A stretch of DNA of 64,000 nucleotides from an uncultured Paraburkholderia sp. Its GTDB lineage: Bacteria > Pseudomonadota > Gammaproteobacteria > Burkholderiales > Burkholderiaceae. A model generated the notes under the pieces. That model worked only from the letters and a program-made list of their open reading frames with translations. It did no database searches and was not told the DNA's origin. The stretch's first letter is position 1; every line of letters starts with the position of its first letter. Shown piece by piece: positions 25,020 through 34,459 of the stretch. Location: assembly GCA_940746715.1 (NCBI GenBank), contig CALNWN010000013.1, positions 1 to 64,000 of the forward strand, read 5' to 3'. The translations under genes were made by a program, and so were the position numbers.

Positions 25020-25707
25020 ATGGCTTCCGATACTTAATCTGTCGCGCGCACCGAGCACAATGCGCCGCGGGCGCAGGCACGCGCCGAGACGGCCCGCGGC
25101 TGGTTCGCGTTGGGTCGCACCTGCCAAAGTCGCCGTATTTGTGGCGGCGTGGTATCCGCTCGCGCGCATCGTGTTGTTCGGCGTGACCGATCGGCTGGGC
25201 GCCAATCCGATCGAGTTCATCACGCGTTCCACGGGGCTGTGGACGCTCGTTTTTCTGTGCATCACGCTGGCCGTGACGCCGTTGCGCCGGCTCACCGGCG
25301 TGGCGGCCTTCTTGCGGTTTCGCCGCATGCTCGGGCTGTACGCGTTTTTCTACGCGACGCTGCACTTCACGACTTATCTCTGGTTCTACAAGTGGTTCGA
25401 CGTCGCGGAAATCGTCAAGGACATCGGCAAGCGGCCGTTCATTACCGTGGGTTTTGCCGCTTTCGTGCTGCTGATTGCGCTGGCCGTCACGTCACCGCGT
25501 GCCATGGTGCGCAAGCTCGGCCGCCGCTGGCAGGCGTTGCACCGCGCCGTTTATGCGATCGGCGCGCTCGCGATTCTGCACTTCTGGTGGATGAAGGCCG
25601 GCAAGCACGACCTGATTCTGCCGAAGATCTACGGCGCGATCATGCTGGCGCTGCTGGGCTGGCGTCTGGTTGTGTGGTTGCGCGACCGCGGGCCGAAACG
25701 ACGCTAA
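25020..25707 (+). pseudogene. msrQ: MsrQ haem-binding membrane subunit, 5' end damaged
   Basis: MsrQ is the inner-membrane cytochrome b that feeds electrons from quinones to MsrP. From about 25115 the frame is open and normal (PAKVAVFVAAWYPLARIVLF; LGLYAFFYATLHFTTYLW; LHRAVYAIGALAILHFWW). The natural start MASDT at 25020 runs into TAA at 25035-25037, and the N-terminal segment (ARTEHNAPRAQARAETARG) is in a different frame from the body, with what looks like a ten-base insertion near 25107. An ATG at 25060 could still start the body frame, but it has no good ribosome-binding site and its partner MsrP is broken. Confidence 0.7.
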
Positions 25708-25741
25708 AGCCGCGGCCGCGCTGAACTCGCGCTCAATCCGC

Positions 25742-25795
25742 GCTGCATGAAAAAAGGCGATGTCACGGTGGTGGCATCGCCTTTTTTCATGCAGC
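25742..25795. terminator. Long symmetric terminator between msrQ and lysA
   Basis: A perfect 21-base inverted repeat (25742-25762 and 25775-25795) has AAAAAAGGCGATG and CATCGCCTTTTTT at its core and a 12-base loop. It serves both convergent genes. Confidence 0.88.
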
Positions 25796-25811
25796 CGCTT
25801 GCTGATAATGG

Positions 25812-27074
25812 TTACGCCGGCAAGATGCTTTCGCCCGCAAACAGTTGCTGGACTTCCTCGCGCGCACGGACCACATGCGCTTGTGTACCATCAACCATGA
25901 CCTCCGCTGCGCGCGGGCGCGTGTTGTAGTTCGAGCTCATCACAAAGCCGTACGCGCCGGCCGAGCGGATGGCGAGCAGATCGCCGGGCTCGACGGAGAG
26001 CAGGCGCTCGCGCCCGAGCCAGTCGCCGCTTTCGCAGACCGGCCCGACGACGTCGTACACATGCGCCGGCACTTCGCGCTGAACGACGGCGTCGATGACG
26101 TGATACGCCTCGTACATCGCCGGGCGGGCGAGATCGTTCATGGCTGCATCGACGATGGCGAAGTTCTTTTCAGCGCCCGGCTTGAGGAATTCCACCCGCG
26201 TGAGCAGCACGCCCGCGTTACCGACGAGCGAACGGCCCGGCTCGAAGTACACTTGGCGGTGGCCGTGGCCGCGCGCTTCAATGCGGTCGAGCACCGTGCG
26301 CACGAAGTCGCCGATGTCCGGCGGCGTTTCGTCGTCGTAGGTAATGCCGAGGCCGCCGCCTACGTCGATATAACTGATCGTGATGCCGTCCTGCCCAATC
26401 TGCTCGACGAGCTCCAGGACTTTGTCGATCGCGTCGAGGTAAGGCGCCACCTCCGTGATCTGCGAACCGATATGGCAGTCGATACCGACCACCTCCAGGT
26501 TCGCCATGGCTGCGGCTGCCTGATAGGTGGCGCGCGCATCTTCGAATGCGACACCGAACTTGTTCGACTTGAGGCCGGTGGAAATATAGGGATGCGTTTT
26601 CGCGTCGACGTCGGGGTTCACGCGCAGCGAAACCGGCGCCTTCTTGCCCATTTGCGCCGCCACTGCGTTCAGGCGATCCAGTTCCGGAATCGACTCGACG
26701 TTGAAGCATTTGACGCCGGCCGCGAGCGCTTCGCGCATTTCGTCCGCGTGCTTGCCGACGCCCGAAAACACGGTGTTTTCCGCCTTGCCGCCCGCTGCCA
26801 GCACGCGTGCCAGTTCGCCGCCCGATACGATGTCGAAGCCCGCGCCGAGTCGCGCGAACACGTTCAGCACCGCGAGATTGCTGTTGGCCTTGACGGCGAC
26901 GTGCACGCTCGCGCGGCGGCCGGCGCATGCGCCCGCGTAGGCGTTCCACGCGTCGGTGAGCGCGGCGCGCGAGTACACATAAAGCGGCGTGCCGAACTGT
27001 TCGGCGAGCGAAACGGCGGACACGCCTTCGGCGTGCAGCACGCCGTCGACATAGTCAAATGCAGGTCGAGTCAT
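25812..27074 (-). CDS. lysA: Diaminopimelate decarboxylase
   Basis: LysA removes CO2 from meso-diaminopimelate to give lysine, the last step of the pathway. The 420-residue fold-type III PLP enzyme has the PLP lysine in VAVKANSNLAVL, HIGSQI, the phosphate loop DVGGGLGITY, EPGRSLVGNAG and the cross-subunit CESGDWLG. It is intact. It follows lptM (nine bases) on the - strand, a pairing conserved in many proteobacteria. Confidence 0.96.
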   Translation of the reverse strand: MTRPAFDYVDGVLHAEGVSAVSLAEQFGTPLYVYSRAALTDAWNAYAGACAGRRASVHVAVKANSNLAVLNVFARLGAGFDIVSGGELARVLAAGGKAENTVFSGVGKHADEMREALAAGVKCFNVESIPELDRLNAVAAQMGKKAPVSLRVNPDVDAKTHPYISTGLKSNKFGVAFEDARATYQAAAAMANLEVVGIDCHIGSQITEVAPYLDAIDKVLELVEQIGQDGITISYIDVGGGLGITYDDETPPDIGDFVRTVLDRIEARGHGHRQVYFEPGRSLVGNAGVLLTRVEFLKPGAEKNFAIVDAAMNDLARPAMYEAYHVIDAVVQREVPAHVYDVVGPVCESGDWLGRERLLSVEPGDLLAIRSAGAYGFVMSSNYNTRPRAAEVMVDGTQAHVVRAREEVQQLFAGESILPA

Positions 27075-27083
27075 GCGGAGTTC

Positions 27084-27401
27084 TTATTGAGCGGGAGTGG
27101 CGGCGGAAGCGGCGGAAGCGGCAGAAGCAGCCGACGCGAGCGAGAGCGGCGTGCCGGACGTATCGGGAATGGAGTCCGCGTCGGACGCGGTCTCTGCGCC
27201 AGGCTTCACTTCGTCCGGCGAGGGCGGCTGGGTGCGGTCGATCGGCTTGGCCGGCAAGGGCGGCACGGTGGGCAAATAGAGCGAACCGCGTTGCCCGCAG
27301 CCGGCGAGCGAACCGCCGAGCGCGCAACCTGCGAGAATGGCTAAACCCGCTACAATCGCGCGGCCGGGCGCCGCCGCGCGCATCCGAGATACGATTCGCA
27401 T
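27084..27401 (-). CDS. lptM: LptM (YifL)-like small lipoprotein
   Basis: The 105-residue product has a lipoprotein signal with lipobox LAGC and then GQRGSLYLP, the short conserved YifL/LptM motif directly after the acylated cysteine. LptM helps oxidative maturation of LptD in the lipopolysaccharide transport pore. The rest is low-complexity: proline-rich then Ala/Ser repeats (LASAASAASAASAATPAQ) that seem longer than needed and may vary between strains. It sits upstream of lysA as in E. coli relatives (yifL-dapF-type context). Confidence 0.8.
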   Translation of the reverse strand: MRIVSRMRAAAPGRAIVAGLAILAGCALGGSLAGCGQRGSLYLPTVPPLPAKPIDRTQPPSPDEVKPGAETASDADSIPDTSGTPLSLASAASAASAASAATPAQ

Positions 27402-27436
27402 GACTGTCCCTGAATGAATAATCGATGGAGTTTAGC

Positions 27437-27754
27437 ATGTCCGATAGTGATTACCTGACCCGCGCCGAGGCCGCGCTAGCCGCCATCGAACGCGCGCTGG
27501 AGGACGCCGAAGCCGACATCGAACTCGAGCGCAGCGGCAACGTGCTGACCCTCGAATTCGCGAATCGCTCGAAGATCATCGTCAATCTGCAACCGCCCAT
27601 GAGCGAGATCTGGATCGCCGCTAAAGCCGGCGGTTTTCACTACCGTTTCGTCGACGGCGAGTGGCGCGACACGCGCAGCGGCAAGGAGTTTTTCGCGGCG
27701 CTTTCTGAATACGCGACGCAACAGGCCGGCGAGCCGGTGCACTTCGAGGCCTGA
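27437..27754 (+). CDS. cyaY: Iron-sulfur cluster assembly protein CyaY (frataxin)
   Basis: The 105-residue frataxin homologue binds iron and tunes IscS activity. It has the acidic first helix (RAEAALAAIERALEDAEADIE) and the beta-sheet signature SEIWIAAKAGGFHYRF. Start 27437 follows GGAG at 27427-27430; an ATG twelve bases earlier overlaps that site. It is divergent from lptM-lysA and intact. Confidence 0.93.
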   Translation: MSDSDYLTRAEAALAAIERALEDAEADIELERSGNVLTLEFANRSKIIVNLQPPMSEIWIAAKAGGFHYRFVDGEWRDTRSGKEFFAALSEYATQQAGEPVHFEA

Positions 27755-27785
27755 GCACGGCAACGTGCGCCTGAACGCAAGCCTC

Positions 27786-27821
27786 AAAAAAAGCCGCCGC
27801 GCATGATCTGCGCGGCGGCTT
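27786..27821 (-). terminator. Terminator hairpin stranded at a deletion junction
   Basis: AAGCCGCCGCGCA (27791-27803) pairs with TGCGCGGCGGCTT (27809-27821) and has seven A on its left side, so it terminates - strand transcription. No - strand gene now precedes it: pilN codons begin in the last bases of the hairpin. In Burkholderia relatives a - strand mrcA (PBP1A) gene lies here, as far as I recall. Confidence 0.75.
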
Positions 27822-28446
27822 CAATCTTCTGCCGCACAGACAACGCAACGCGCGGCTCGGGCGCAGGCGATGTCTGCTTACGTGGGCTGCCGCGGTGCTG
27901 ACTGGCTGCACAGCCGTGGGCGCACTGGCTGGCTACCAGGCGTTCGACAAAGCGCGGCTCGACGCGCAGCGCGGGTCGAACGAGCAGGCGCTCGCGCAAC
28001 TCGCGGCTCCGCTGGCCGAGCATGCGAACTTGCTGCGGGCGCGCGACCGGCAACGCGATGAAGCAGCGCGCGCCAAACGTCTCGCCGAGCCGCTCACGTA
28101 CTTGCGCGATCTGCTCGACGCGCTGAGTTTCGAACCGGGCGGCGGCGTGCTGTTGCAGCAGCTTCGCCAGCGCGAGCATGAAACGGAACTCGTGGCGACG
28201 TCACGAGCGCATCTCGATTCCGCGCAATGGCTCAAGCGTCTCAGTGCGATTCACGGCGTGACGGGCGCGGAGATGAGCGAGTCGCATCACGCGTCGCCAA
28301 AGGCGAATTCAGTTGCGGGCAGCGCCGGCGCAATCGAGTTCGGCGCTCGCCTGCACTGGGAGGGCGCGACAAAAAATCCGGCGACGAAGGCGGCCCTGGC
28401 GGCATCGCCGAAAGCGAGCGTGGATCACACAGGAGGTTTGAAATGA
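27820..28446 (+). pseudogene. pilN: PilN-like type IV pilus assembly protein, 5' truncated
   Basis: PilN anchors the inner-membrane alignment complex of type IV pili. The frame runs from FNLLPHRQRNARLGRRR (the conserved PilN N-terminal INLLP motif) through a membrane segment (AAAVLTGCTAVGALAGYQ) and a coiled-coil to a stop at 28444-28446, but it has no start codon: the motif emerges straight from the hairpin at 27791-27821. A deletion has removed the start and everything upstream, including the expected pilM. It overlaps the pilO ATG (ATGA). Confidence 0.8.
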
Positions 28447-29268
28447 GTACGACGATTGTCGGGTTCGGCGGCGCGCTGCAGGCAGGCCCAGTGCTCGCGC
28501 ATTGGATGAAACGTGTGCGCGCGCCGCTCCATACGTGGAGCACGCGTCGCCGGTGGGCGGTTGCCTTGCTGATTGGGCTCGCGGTGTTCGTCATTGGCGC
28601 GCATGGCTGGGTCGTGGCGGACCTCGGTCGCGTCGAGGCGAGCCGTGCGGCGCTGCTCGCGAGCACGCAACGTCTCGCGGATGCGAAGCGTGCGCTCGCG
28701 CAATTGCCGTCGTTGCGCCGCGAAGCCGAGGCGGCGCGCGGCGGCATGGCTGCGGTTCCGCGTGCGCCCAAAGTGAGCGGCCGCTGCAGCTCACGGCGCG
28801 CACCGATTTCATCCACCTCATGTCGTTTCTGCGTGGACTGGCGGAGTTGCCGGTGCTGATGGTTCCCGTGGACGTCACCATCAAGCGGGCAGCGCATCGC
28901 TCTCGGTGAGCGCTGCGCTGCGCGTATACAGCGGCTTGCACCCGGCGCCTGCCAGCCTCTCCGTACAGCAGCTTGCCGACGCGAGTCTTGATTCGGACGA
29001 CGAAGAAGATGTCGTGTTCTTCGATCCGTTCTCGCCCGCCCAGATGCAGGCTGCGGCGGATTCGCCCGGAGCCGCGCAGCTGCATCTGCTCGGCTTGCTG
29101 CATGATCGGGCGCGCGGTCTCGCGCTAGTCGATACACCGGACGGCGCGATCACGGTCGAGTCGGGTCAGTAGATCGGCGACGAGCGCTTCACGCGCTTCG
29201 ACGCGTCAGGCATCACGCTCGCCAAAGGCGATGCAACGCGTACGCTGGCGCTCGCGGAGGCGTCCTGA
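28443..29268 (+). pseudogene. PilO/PilP-like pilus alignment protein(s), broken
   Basis: The start (MSTTIVGFGGALQAG) leads to one membrane segment (VALLIGLAVFVIGAHGW) and a coiled-coil typical of PilO. A frameshift near 28776 moves the frame to RPLQLTARTDFIHLMSFLRG, and another near 28885 to GSASLSVSAALRVYSG. The last part resembles a PilP C-terminus (LLGLLHDRARGLALVDTPDG) and is cut by TAG at 29170-29172 before IGDERFTRFDASG. The stop TGA at 29266 overlaps the pilQ ATG. Whether pilO and pilP were one fused gene or were joined by deletion is unclear. Confidence 0.7.
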
Positions 29269-30978
29269 TGAGCACAACGAAGCTGTTACGCGTGCAAGCT
29301 CGCTCCGCTGATCGCGCCGTGGTATTTCCCGGCGTTCGCAGGTGCGTTGGCATTGGGCTGTCGGTGAGCCTGTACTTGAGCATGTCGGCGAGCGTGGCAC
29401 TGAGTGTCGGCGCCGCGCAGGCCGCGATTCCATCGCTGCCGCCGTTGCCGGCCTCCATGCCGCTCGACAATGCCGTTGCGCCGCCCGAGGGAGCATACAA
29501 TGCGCCGCCTTTGCCGCGCGATGCGGTCGCCGAGACGCCGAACCCGTTCCGCGACGATTCTTCGGACGAGCCTAAATCGTCGCGCGCGGCGGTGCCCGCA
29601 GGCCGCAGCAGCACGGACGACGCGACCGACCCGGCCGACGGTTCCGTGCCTCTGGACCGGCAAGCGGCGCCCGCAAGCCGCGACGCCGCCAGCTCCGCGC
29701 TGGAGGCCCGCCCGTGCCTTTGCCGCCGCTCACGCGTCTGAGCGGCGCACCAAAAACGGCCGCCGACGCGTCGCTCGCCGCCGACGACAAGCCGATCTCG
29801 CTCAACTTCCAGCGCGCCGAGCTGGGCGCGGTGCTGAATGCGTTCGCTCAGTTCACCGGCCTGAACATCGTTGCGAGCGAAAGGGTGTGCGGCTCGGTGT
29901 CGCTGCGCCTCGACAAGGTGCCGTGGCGCATCGCGTTTGACACGCTGCTCGACGTCCACGGTCTCGCGATGGAGCGCCACGGCAACGTCGTATGGGTCGC
30001 CCCGATTGCCGATCTGGCGGCTCGCGAGCGGCTGATCTGGAGCCGCTCGCGAGCCGCACGTTCGAGCTGCACTATGCCCGCGCCGAGGACGTGCGCCGCC
30101 TGTTGACCGGCTCCGGCAACCAGCGCGTGCTGTCCAAGCGCGGTGCGGTGACCGCGGACCCACGCACCAATCTGCTGTTCGTCACCGACCTGGAAGGCCG
30201 TCTTACGCAGATTACCGCTCTGCTCGCTTCCGTCGACCGGCCGACGCGGCAGGTGCTGATCGAGGCGCGCATCGTCGAAGGCGAGCATGGTTTCTCGCGC
30301 AACCTGGGCGTGCGGCTTTCGATGGCGGGCACCAGCGCCGACGGGCACCACGCGCGGCTTGAGCGGCGGCAAGGACGGCCGCCTCGTCTATGTGATCTGT
30401 CCGCCCGGCCGATTGCCGGCTTCGACGCGGCAACCGCTGGTCTGACGCTGTTCGCGGCCGGCGCCACGCGGCTTCTGAACGTGGAACTGAGCGCGAGCGC
30501 GCTGGAGGCCGAGGGGCGCGGCGAAGTCGTCTCCAGTCCGTGCGTGGTCACCGCGGACCGGATGAAGGCCGTGGTCGAGCAGGGCACCGAACTGCCGTAT
30601 CAGGCGAAAGTCGGGCAGGGCGTGTCTGGCGTGCAGTTCCGGCGCGCCACGCTGAAACTGGAGGTCGAGCCGCAGATCATGCCGGACGGACGCGTCGTGC
30701 TGGACCTGGATGTGGCGAAGGACAGCGTCGGCGAACAGACCGACGCCGGGCCCGCATCAACACCAAGCACGTGCAAACGCGGGTCGAGGTAGAAGATGGT
30801 GGTACGGTGTCGATCGGCGGAATTTACGCGACGGACGGCCGGCCGCGACGATGTGACTCGCGTGCCGGTCCTGGGCAAAATACCGGTTTTAGGCGCGCTT
30901 TTCCGCCATCGGGCTCATCGCGACCAACGCAGCGAACTGGCCGTTTTCATCACGCCGCGCGTCGTTCAGACGAATTAG
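29268..30978 (+). pseudogene. pilQ: Type IV pilus secretin PilQ, broken
   Basis: PilQ forms the outer-membrane pore for the pilus. Parts are clear: signal region (LSVSLYLSMSASVALSVGAAQA), STN-like domain (PISLNFQRAELGAVLNAFAQ), secretin body (RPTRQVLIEARIVEGE) and the diagnostic VPVLGKIPVLGALF near the end. Frameshifts lie near 29710, 30035, 30750 and 30838. Between about 30352 and 30393 two opposite shifts cancel and leave about 14 garbled codons (GLSGGKDGRLVYDLSARP is the likely ancestral reading). It closes the pil block; aroK follows as in many proteobacteria. Confidence 0.9.
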
Positions 30979-31084
30979 GGGCACGCTCCCGCCGCCGGAA
31001 AGCGGCGGCGCGCAGGCTCGACAAGGCAGCCGCTTTGCCAGTAAGCTGCGGCACGAACCACACCGGATTAGCCAGAGGACACCG

Positions 31085-31636
31085 TTGCAAGCGCGGGACG
31101 CACACGCCAATGTATTTTTTGTAGGGCTCATGGGGGCAGGAAAAACCACCGTGGGCCGGGCCATTGCGCGCCGTCTCGACCGCCCGTTCTTCGATTCCGA
31201 CCATGAAATCGAAGCTCGCACGGGCGCGCGCATTCCCGTGATCTTCGAGCTGGAGGGCGAAGCCGGCTTTCGCGAGCGCGAGGCAAGCGTCATTTCGGAG
31301 CTCACTGAGCGCGACAATATCGTGCTCGCCACCGGCGGCGGCGCCGTGCTCCGGCCGGAAAACCGCGCGGCGCTGCAAAGCCGCGGCGTGGTGATCTACC
31401 TGCGCGCCAATCCGCACGATCTGTGGCTACGCACCCGGCGCGACAAAAATCGCCCGCTTCTGCAAACGGAAGACTCCAAAGCGCGCCTCGAAGCGCTTTA
31501 TGAAGTACGCGATCCGCTTTACCGCGAGTGCGCGCATTTCGTCATCGAAACGGGCCGGCCTTCGGTCAACGGGCTCGTCAATATGGTGCTGATGCAGCTC
31601 GAGATGGCCGGCGTGGCCAAACATCCTGCTTCATAA
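31085..31636 (+). CDS. aroK: Shikimate kinase, TTG start
   Basis: AroK phosphorylates shikimate in aromatic amino acid synthesis. The 183-residue protein starts with TTG (product MQARDAHANVFFVG, as in Burkholderia relatives) after AGAGGACACCG. Walker A GLMGAGKTTVGR, the shikimate-binding DSDHEIEARTG and TGGGAV, and the lid RDKNRPLL are intact. It stands ten bases from aroB, a nearly universal pairing, and is undamaged next to the wrecked pilQ. Confidence 0.95.
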   Translation: MQARDAHANVFFVGLMGAGKTTVGRAIARRLDRPFFDSDHEIEARTGARIPVIFELEGEAGFREREASVISELTERDNIVLATGGGAVLRPENRAALQSRGVVIYLRANPHDLWLRTRRDKNRPLLQTEDSKARLEALYEVRDPLYRECAHFVIETGRPSVNGLVNMVLMQLEMAGVAKHPAS

Positions 31637-31645
31637 CGGGTCCGT

Positions 31646-32722
31646 ATGATTACCGTCAACGTCGAACTGGGCGAACGCGCCTACCCCATCCATATCGGTG
31701 CCGACCTGATCGGCCAGACGGCACTCTTTGCGCCGCACATCGCCGGCAACTCGGTCACGATCGTCACCAACACCACCGTCGACCCGCTCTATGGAGACAA
31801 GCTGCGCGCGGCGCTGGCGCCGCTCGGCAAGCAGGTATCCACGGTCGTGTTGCCGGACGGCGAGGCGTACAAGAACCTCGAGACACTGAACCTCATTTTC
31901 GACGCGCTGCTGGGTTCGCGCGCCGACCGCAAGACGACGCTAATCGCGTTGGGCGGCGGCGTGATCGGCGATATGACAGGGTTCGCCGCCGCCTGCTACA
32001 TGCGCGGCGTGCCGTTCATCCAGGTGCCGACCACGGTGCTTTCGCAGGTGGACTCGTCGGTGGGCGGCAAGACGGGCATCAATCATCCGCTCGGCAAGAA
32101 CATGATCGGCGCGTTTTACCAGCCGCAAGCCGTGATTGCCGACATCGGCGCGTTGCGCACGCTGCCCGCGCGCGAACTGGCGGCGGGCATCGCCGAGGTC
32201 ATCAAGACCGCTGCGATTGCGGACGCCGGTTTTTTCCGCTGGATCGAAGCGAATGTCGAGGCGCTGAATCGCTGCGAGCCCGCGGCGCTCGCCGAGGCCG
32301 TCAAGCGCTCGTGCGAGATCAAGGCGTCGGTGGTTGCACAGGACGAGCGCGAAGGCGGCCTGCGCGCCATTCTCAACTTCGGCCACACGTTCGGCCATGC
32401 TATCGAAGCCGGCCTGGGTTACGGCGAGTGGCTCCATGGCGAAGCGGTCGGCTGCGGAATGGTGATGGCGGCGGATCTGTCCGTGCGACTCGGCTATCTC
32501 GACGAAGCGTCGCGCAAGCGGCTCGTCGACGTGATCGTCGCCGCGCATTTGCCGACCCGCGCGCCGGCGCTGGGCGAATTGCGCTACGTCGAACTGATGC
32601 AGGTCGACAAGAAAGCGGAAGCCGGCGCGATCAAATTCATTCTGCTGAAGCGTTTCGGTGAGACGCTCATCACTCAGGCGCACGACGCCGAGGTGCACGC
32701 CACGCTGGCCGCCGCCGTCTGA
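31646..32722 (+). CDS. aroB: 3-Dehydroquinate synthase
   Basis: AroB converts DAHP to dehydroquinate. The 358-residue NAD- and metal-dependent enzyme has GGGVIGDMTGFAA, DSSVGGKTGIN and the metal ligands E (AEVIKTA), H (NFGHTFGHAIE) and H (EWLHGEAVG). It is intact and co-transcribed with aroK and probably dgt. Confidence 0.96.
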   Translation: MITVNVELGERAYPIHIGADLIGQTALFAPHIAGNSVTIVTNTTVDPLYGDKLRAALAPLGKQVSTVVLPDGEAYKNLETLNLIFDALLGSRADRKTTLIALGGGVIGDMTGFAAACYMRGVPFIQVPTTVLSQVDSSVGGKTGINHPLGKNMIGAFYQPQAVIADIGALRTLPARELAAGIAEVIKTAAIADAGFFRWIEANVEALNRCEPAALAEAVKRSCEIKASVVAQDEREGGLRAILNFGHTFGHAIEAGLGYGEWLHGEAVGCGMVMAADLSVRLGYLDEASRKRLVDVIVAAHLPTRAPALGELRYVELMQVDKKAEAGAIKFILLKRFGETLITQAHDAEVHATLAAAV

Positions 32723-32791
32723 GAGGGCGGACGTTCCAGCAAGGCGCCGCGCACGGCGTCGAGCGGTGTCGCCCATGTTTCGGAGAACCCG

Positions 32792-33997
32792 GTGACAGAC
32801 AGGCGCAGCGACGATGTAAAGCAGCAACCCGCCGCAGGCACGGCAGCGCTCGGCGTTCCCACCCAGGAAGCGCTCGAAGCGCATCTCGCGCCGTATGCCG
32901 CGCATTCCGCGCAATCGCGCAGGCGCCGCTATCCGGAAGCCCCGCCGAGCGCGCGCACCGAGTTTCAGCGCGACCGCGACCGCATCGTTCATTCAACGGC
33001 GTTCCGCCGGCTCGAATACAAGACGCAGGTCTTCGTGAATCACGAAGGCGACCTGTTTCGCACGCGTCTCACGCATAGCCTCGAAGTCGCGCAGATCGCG
33101 CGGTCCGTGGCGCGCAATCTGCGCGTGAACGAAGACCTCGTCGAGGCCATCTCCCTCGCGCATGATCTCGGCCACACGCCCTTCGGCCACGCAGGCCAGG
33201 ACGCGCTGAACGAATGTATGCGCGAGCACGGCGGCTTCGAGCACAATCTGCAAAGCCTCGCCGTGGTGGACGATCTGGAGGAGCACTATGGCGCGTACAA
33301 CGGCCTGAATCTGTGTTTCGAAACGCGCGAGGGCATTCTCAAGCATTGCTCGCGCGAGAATGCGCGGCGGCTCGGCGCGTTGGGCGAGCGTTTTCTGCAA
33401 GGACGTCAGCCGTCTATCGAAGCGCAGATTGCGAACGTGGCCGACGAAATCGCGTACAACAATCACGATGTCGACGACGGCCTGCGCTCGGGATTGCTCA
33501 CCGTCGAGCAACTCGCCGAAGTCGAGCTGTGGCAAACGCACTACGAGGCGGCGCGGCGCGATTTCCCGCAAATCGAAGGCCGCAGGCTGATTCATGAGAC
33601 GGTGCGGCGCATCATCAACACGCTGATCGTCGATCTGATCGACACCACCAAGCTGAACCTCGTGCGCCACGCGCCGGATTCGCTCGAGGCCGTGCGCGCC
33701 GCGCCGGCGCTCGTCGCGCATAGCGAGCCCGTGGCGGCTCAGGCGGCGTCGCTCAAGCGCTTTCTGTTCAAGAACCTGTATCGCCATTACCGCGTGATGC
33801 GCATGGCGAACAAGGCGCGCCGCGTCGTCGTCGGTCTGTTCGACGCGTTCACCGACGATCCGCGGCTCTTGCCGCCCAGTTATCAGTCGACCGATGCCGC
33901 GCTGCAAGCGCGCCTGATCGCGCATTACATTGCGGGCATGACCGACCGCTATGCGCTGAAGGAGTATCAGCGCCTTTTCGTGATCGACGATAACTGA
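32792..33997 (+). CDS. dgt: dGTPase-like HD-domain nucleotide hydrolase, GTG start
   Basis: The 401-residue protein has the HD phosphohydrolase signature: H in RLTHSLEVAQIARSVARNL, HD in SLAHDLGHTPFGHAGQ, and a later Asp in VADEIAYNNHDVDDGLR. It belongs to the deoxyguanosinetriphosphate triphosphohydrolase-like family that usually accompanies aroKB in Burkholderia; the true substrate in this subfamily is not settled. GGAGAACCC precedes the GTG. Confidence 0.88.
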   Translation: MTDRRSDDVKQQPAAGTAALGVPTQEALEAHLAPYAAHSAQSRRRRYPEAPPSARTEFQRDRDRIVHSTAFRRLEYKTQVFVNHEGDLFRTRLTHSLEVAQIARSVARNLRVNEDLVEAISLAHDLGHTPFGHAGQDALNECMREHGGFEHNLQSLAVVDDLEEHYGAYNGLNLCFETREGILKHCSRENARRLGALGERFLQGRQPSIEAQIANVADEIAYNNHDVDDGLRSGLLTVEQLAEVELWQTHYEAARRDFPQIEGRRLIHETVRRIINTLIVDLIDTTKLNLVRHAPDSLEAVRAAPALVAHSEPVAAQAASLKRFLFKNLYRHYRVMRMANKARRVVVGLFDAFTDDPRLLPPSYQSTDAALQARLIAHYIAGMTDRYALKEYQRLFVIDDN

Positions 33998-34072
33998 GCG
34001 GCCGCGCAGCCCGGCTTCGCCCGATTCGGCGGAATGTGCAGCGCGACCGCGACGCGCGGCGCAATCGTCAAC

Positions 34073-34459
34073 TTATCGTTCGCGTATCCGCGAGGCAAAC
34101 AGCGCGCCTGCAATCAGCGCGACGCCGCCGACAATCGCCAGCGTCTGCCACGGATTTTCATGCACGTAGTCGTCCGCATCGGCAAGCGCGACGTTGGCGC
34201 GTTCGCGCACGGCCTCGCGGGTGTCGTTCAGACGGGCGCGCGCGCTGTCGAGCTGCTTGCGCAGCTTGCCGCGCAGCGCAACGGCGTCGGCCTGCGTGCC
34301 GTCCGCCAATGTGGATTCCAGCTCCGACATGAGTGTGCGCAGTTCGCTTGCAATGTCTTCGGCCGCATGGCGGCTGTGTCGGGCAATACGGCGCGCGCGG
34401 CGGCTCGTGCTGGTCCAGGATTCGCCGAGGGCGTCTCGCGTGTTGGGAAGTGCTGTCAT
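34073..34459 (-). CDS. DUF883 (ElaB/YqjD-type) membrane-anchored protein
   Basis: The 128-residue product is mostly helical, with a long amphipathic region (residues 20-95, LRKQLDSARARLNDTREAVRE) and one C-terminal membrane segment (LAIVGGVALIAGALFAS) before RIRER. This is the layout of the YqjD/ElaB family, stationary-phase proteins that bind ribosomes at the membrane in E. coli. The conserved DDYVHENPWQ just before the membrane segment supports the assignment. It stands alone, convergent with dgt. Confidence 0.85.
   Translation of the reverse strand: MTALPNTRDALGESWTSTSRRARRIARHSRHAAEDIASELRTLMSELESTLADGTQADAVALRGKLRKQLDSARARLNDTREAVRERANVALADADDYVHENPWQTLAIVGGVALIAGALFASRIRER

Noticed and set aside
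27870..28061. A small independent gene within the pilN remnant
   Set aside because: The continuous PilN frame from FNLLP to the ATGA overlap explains the sequence better.
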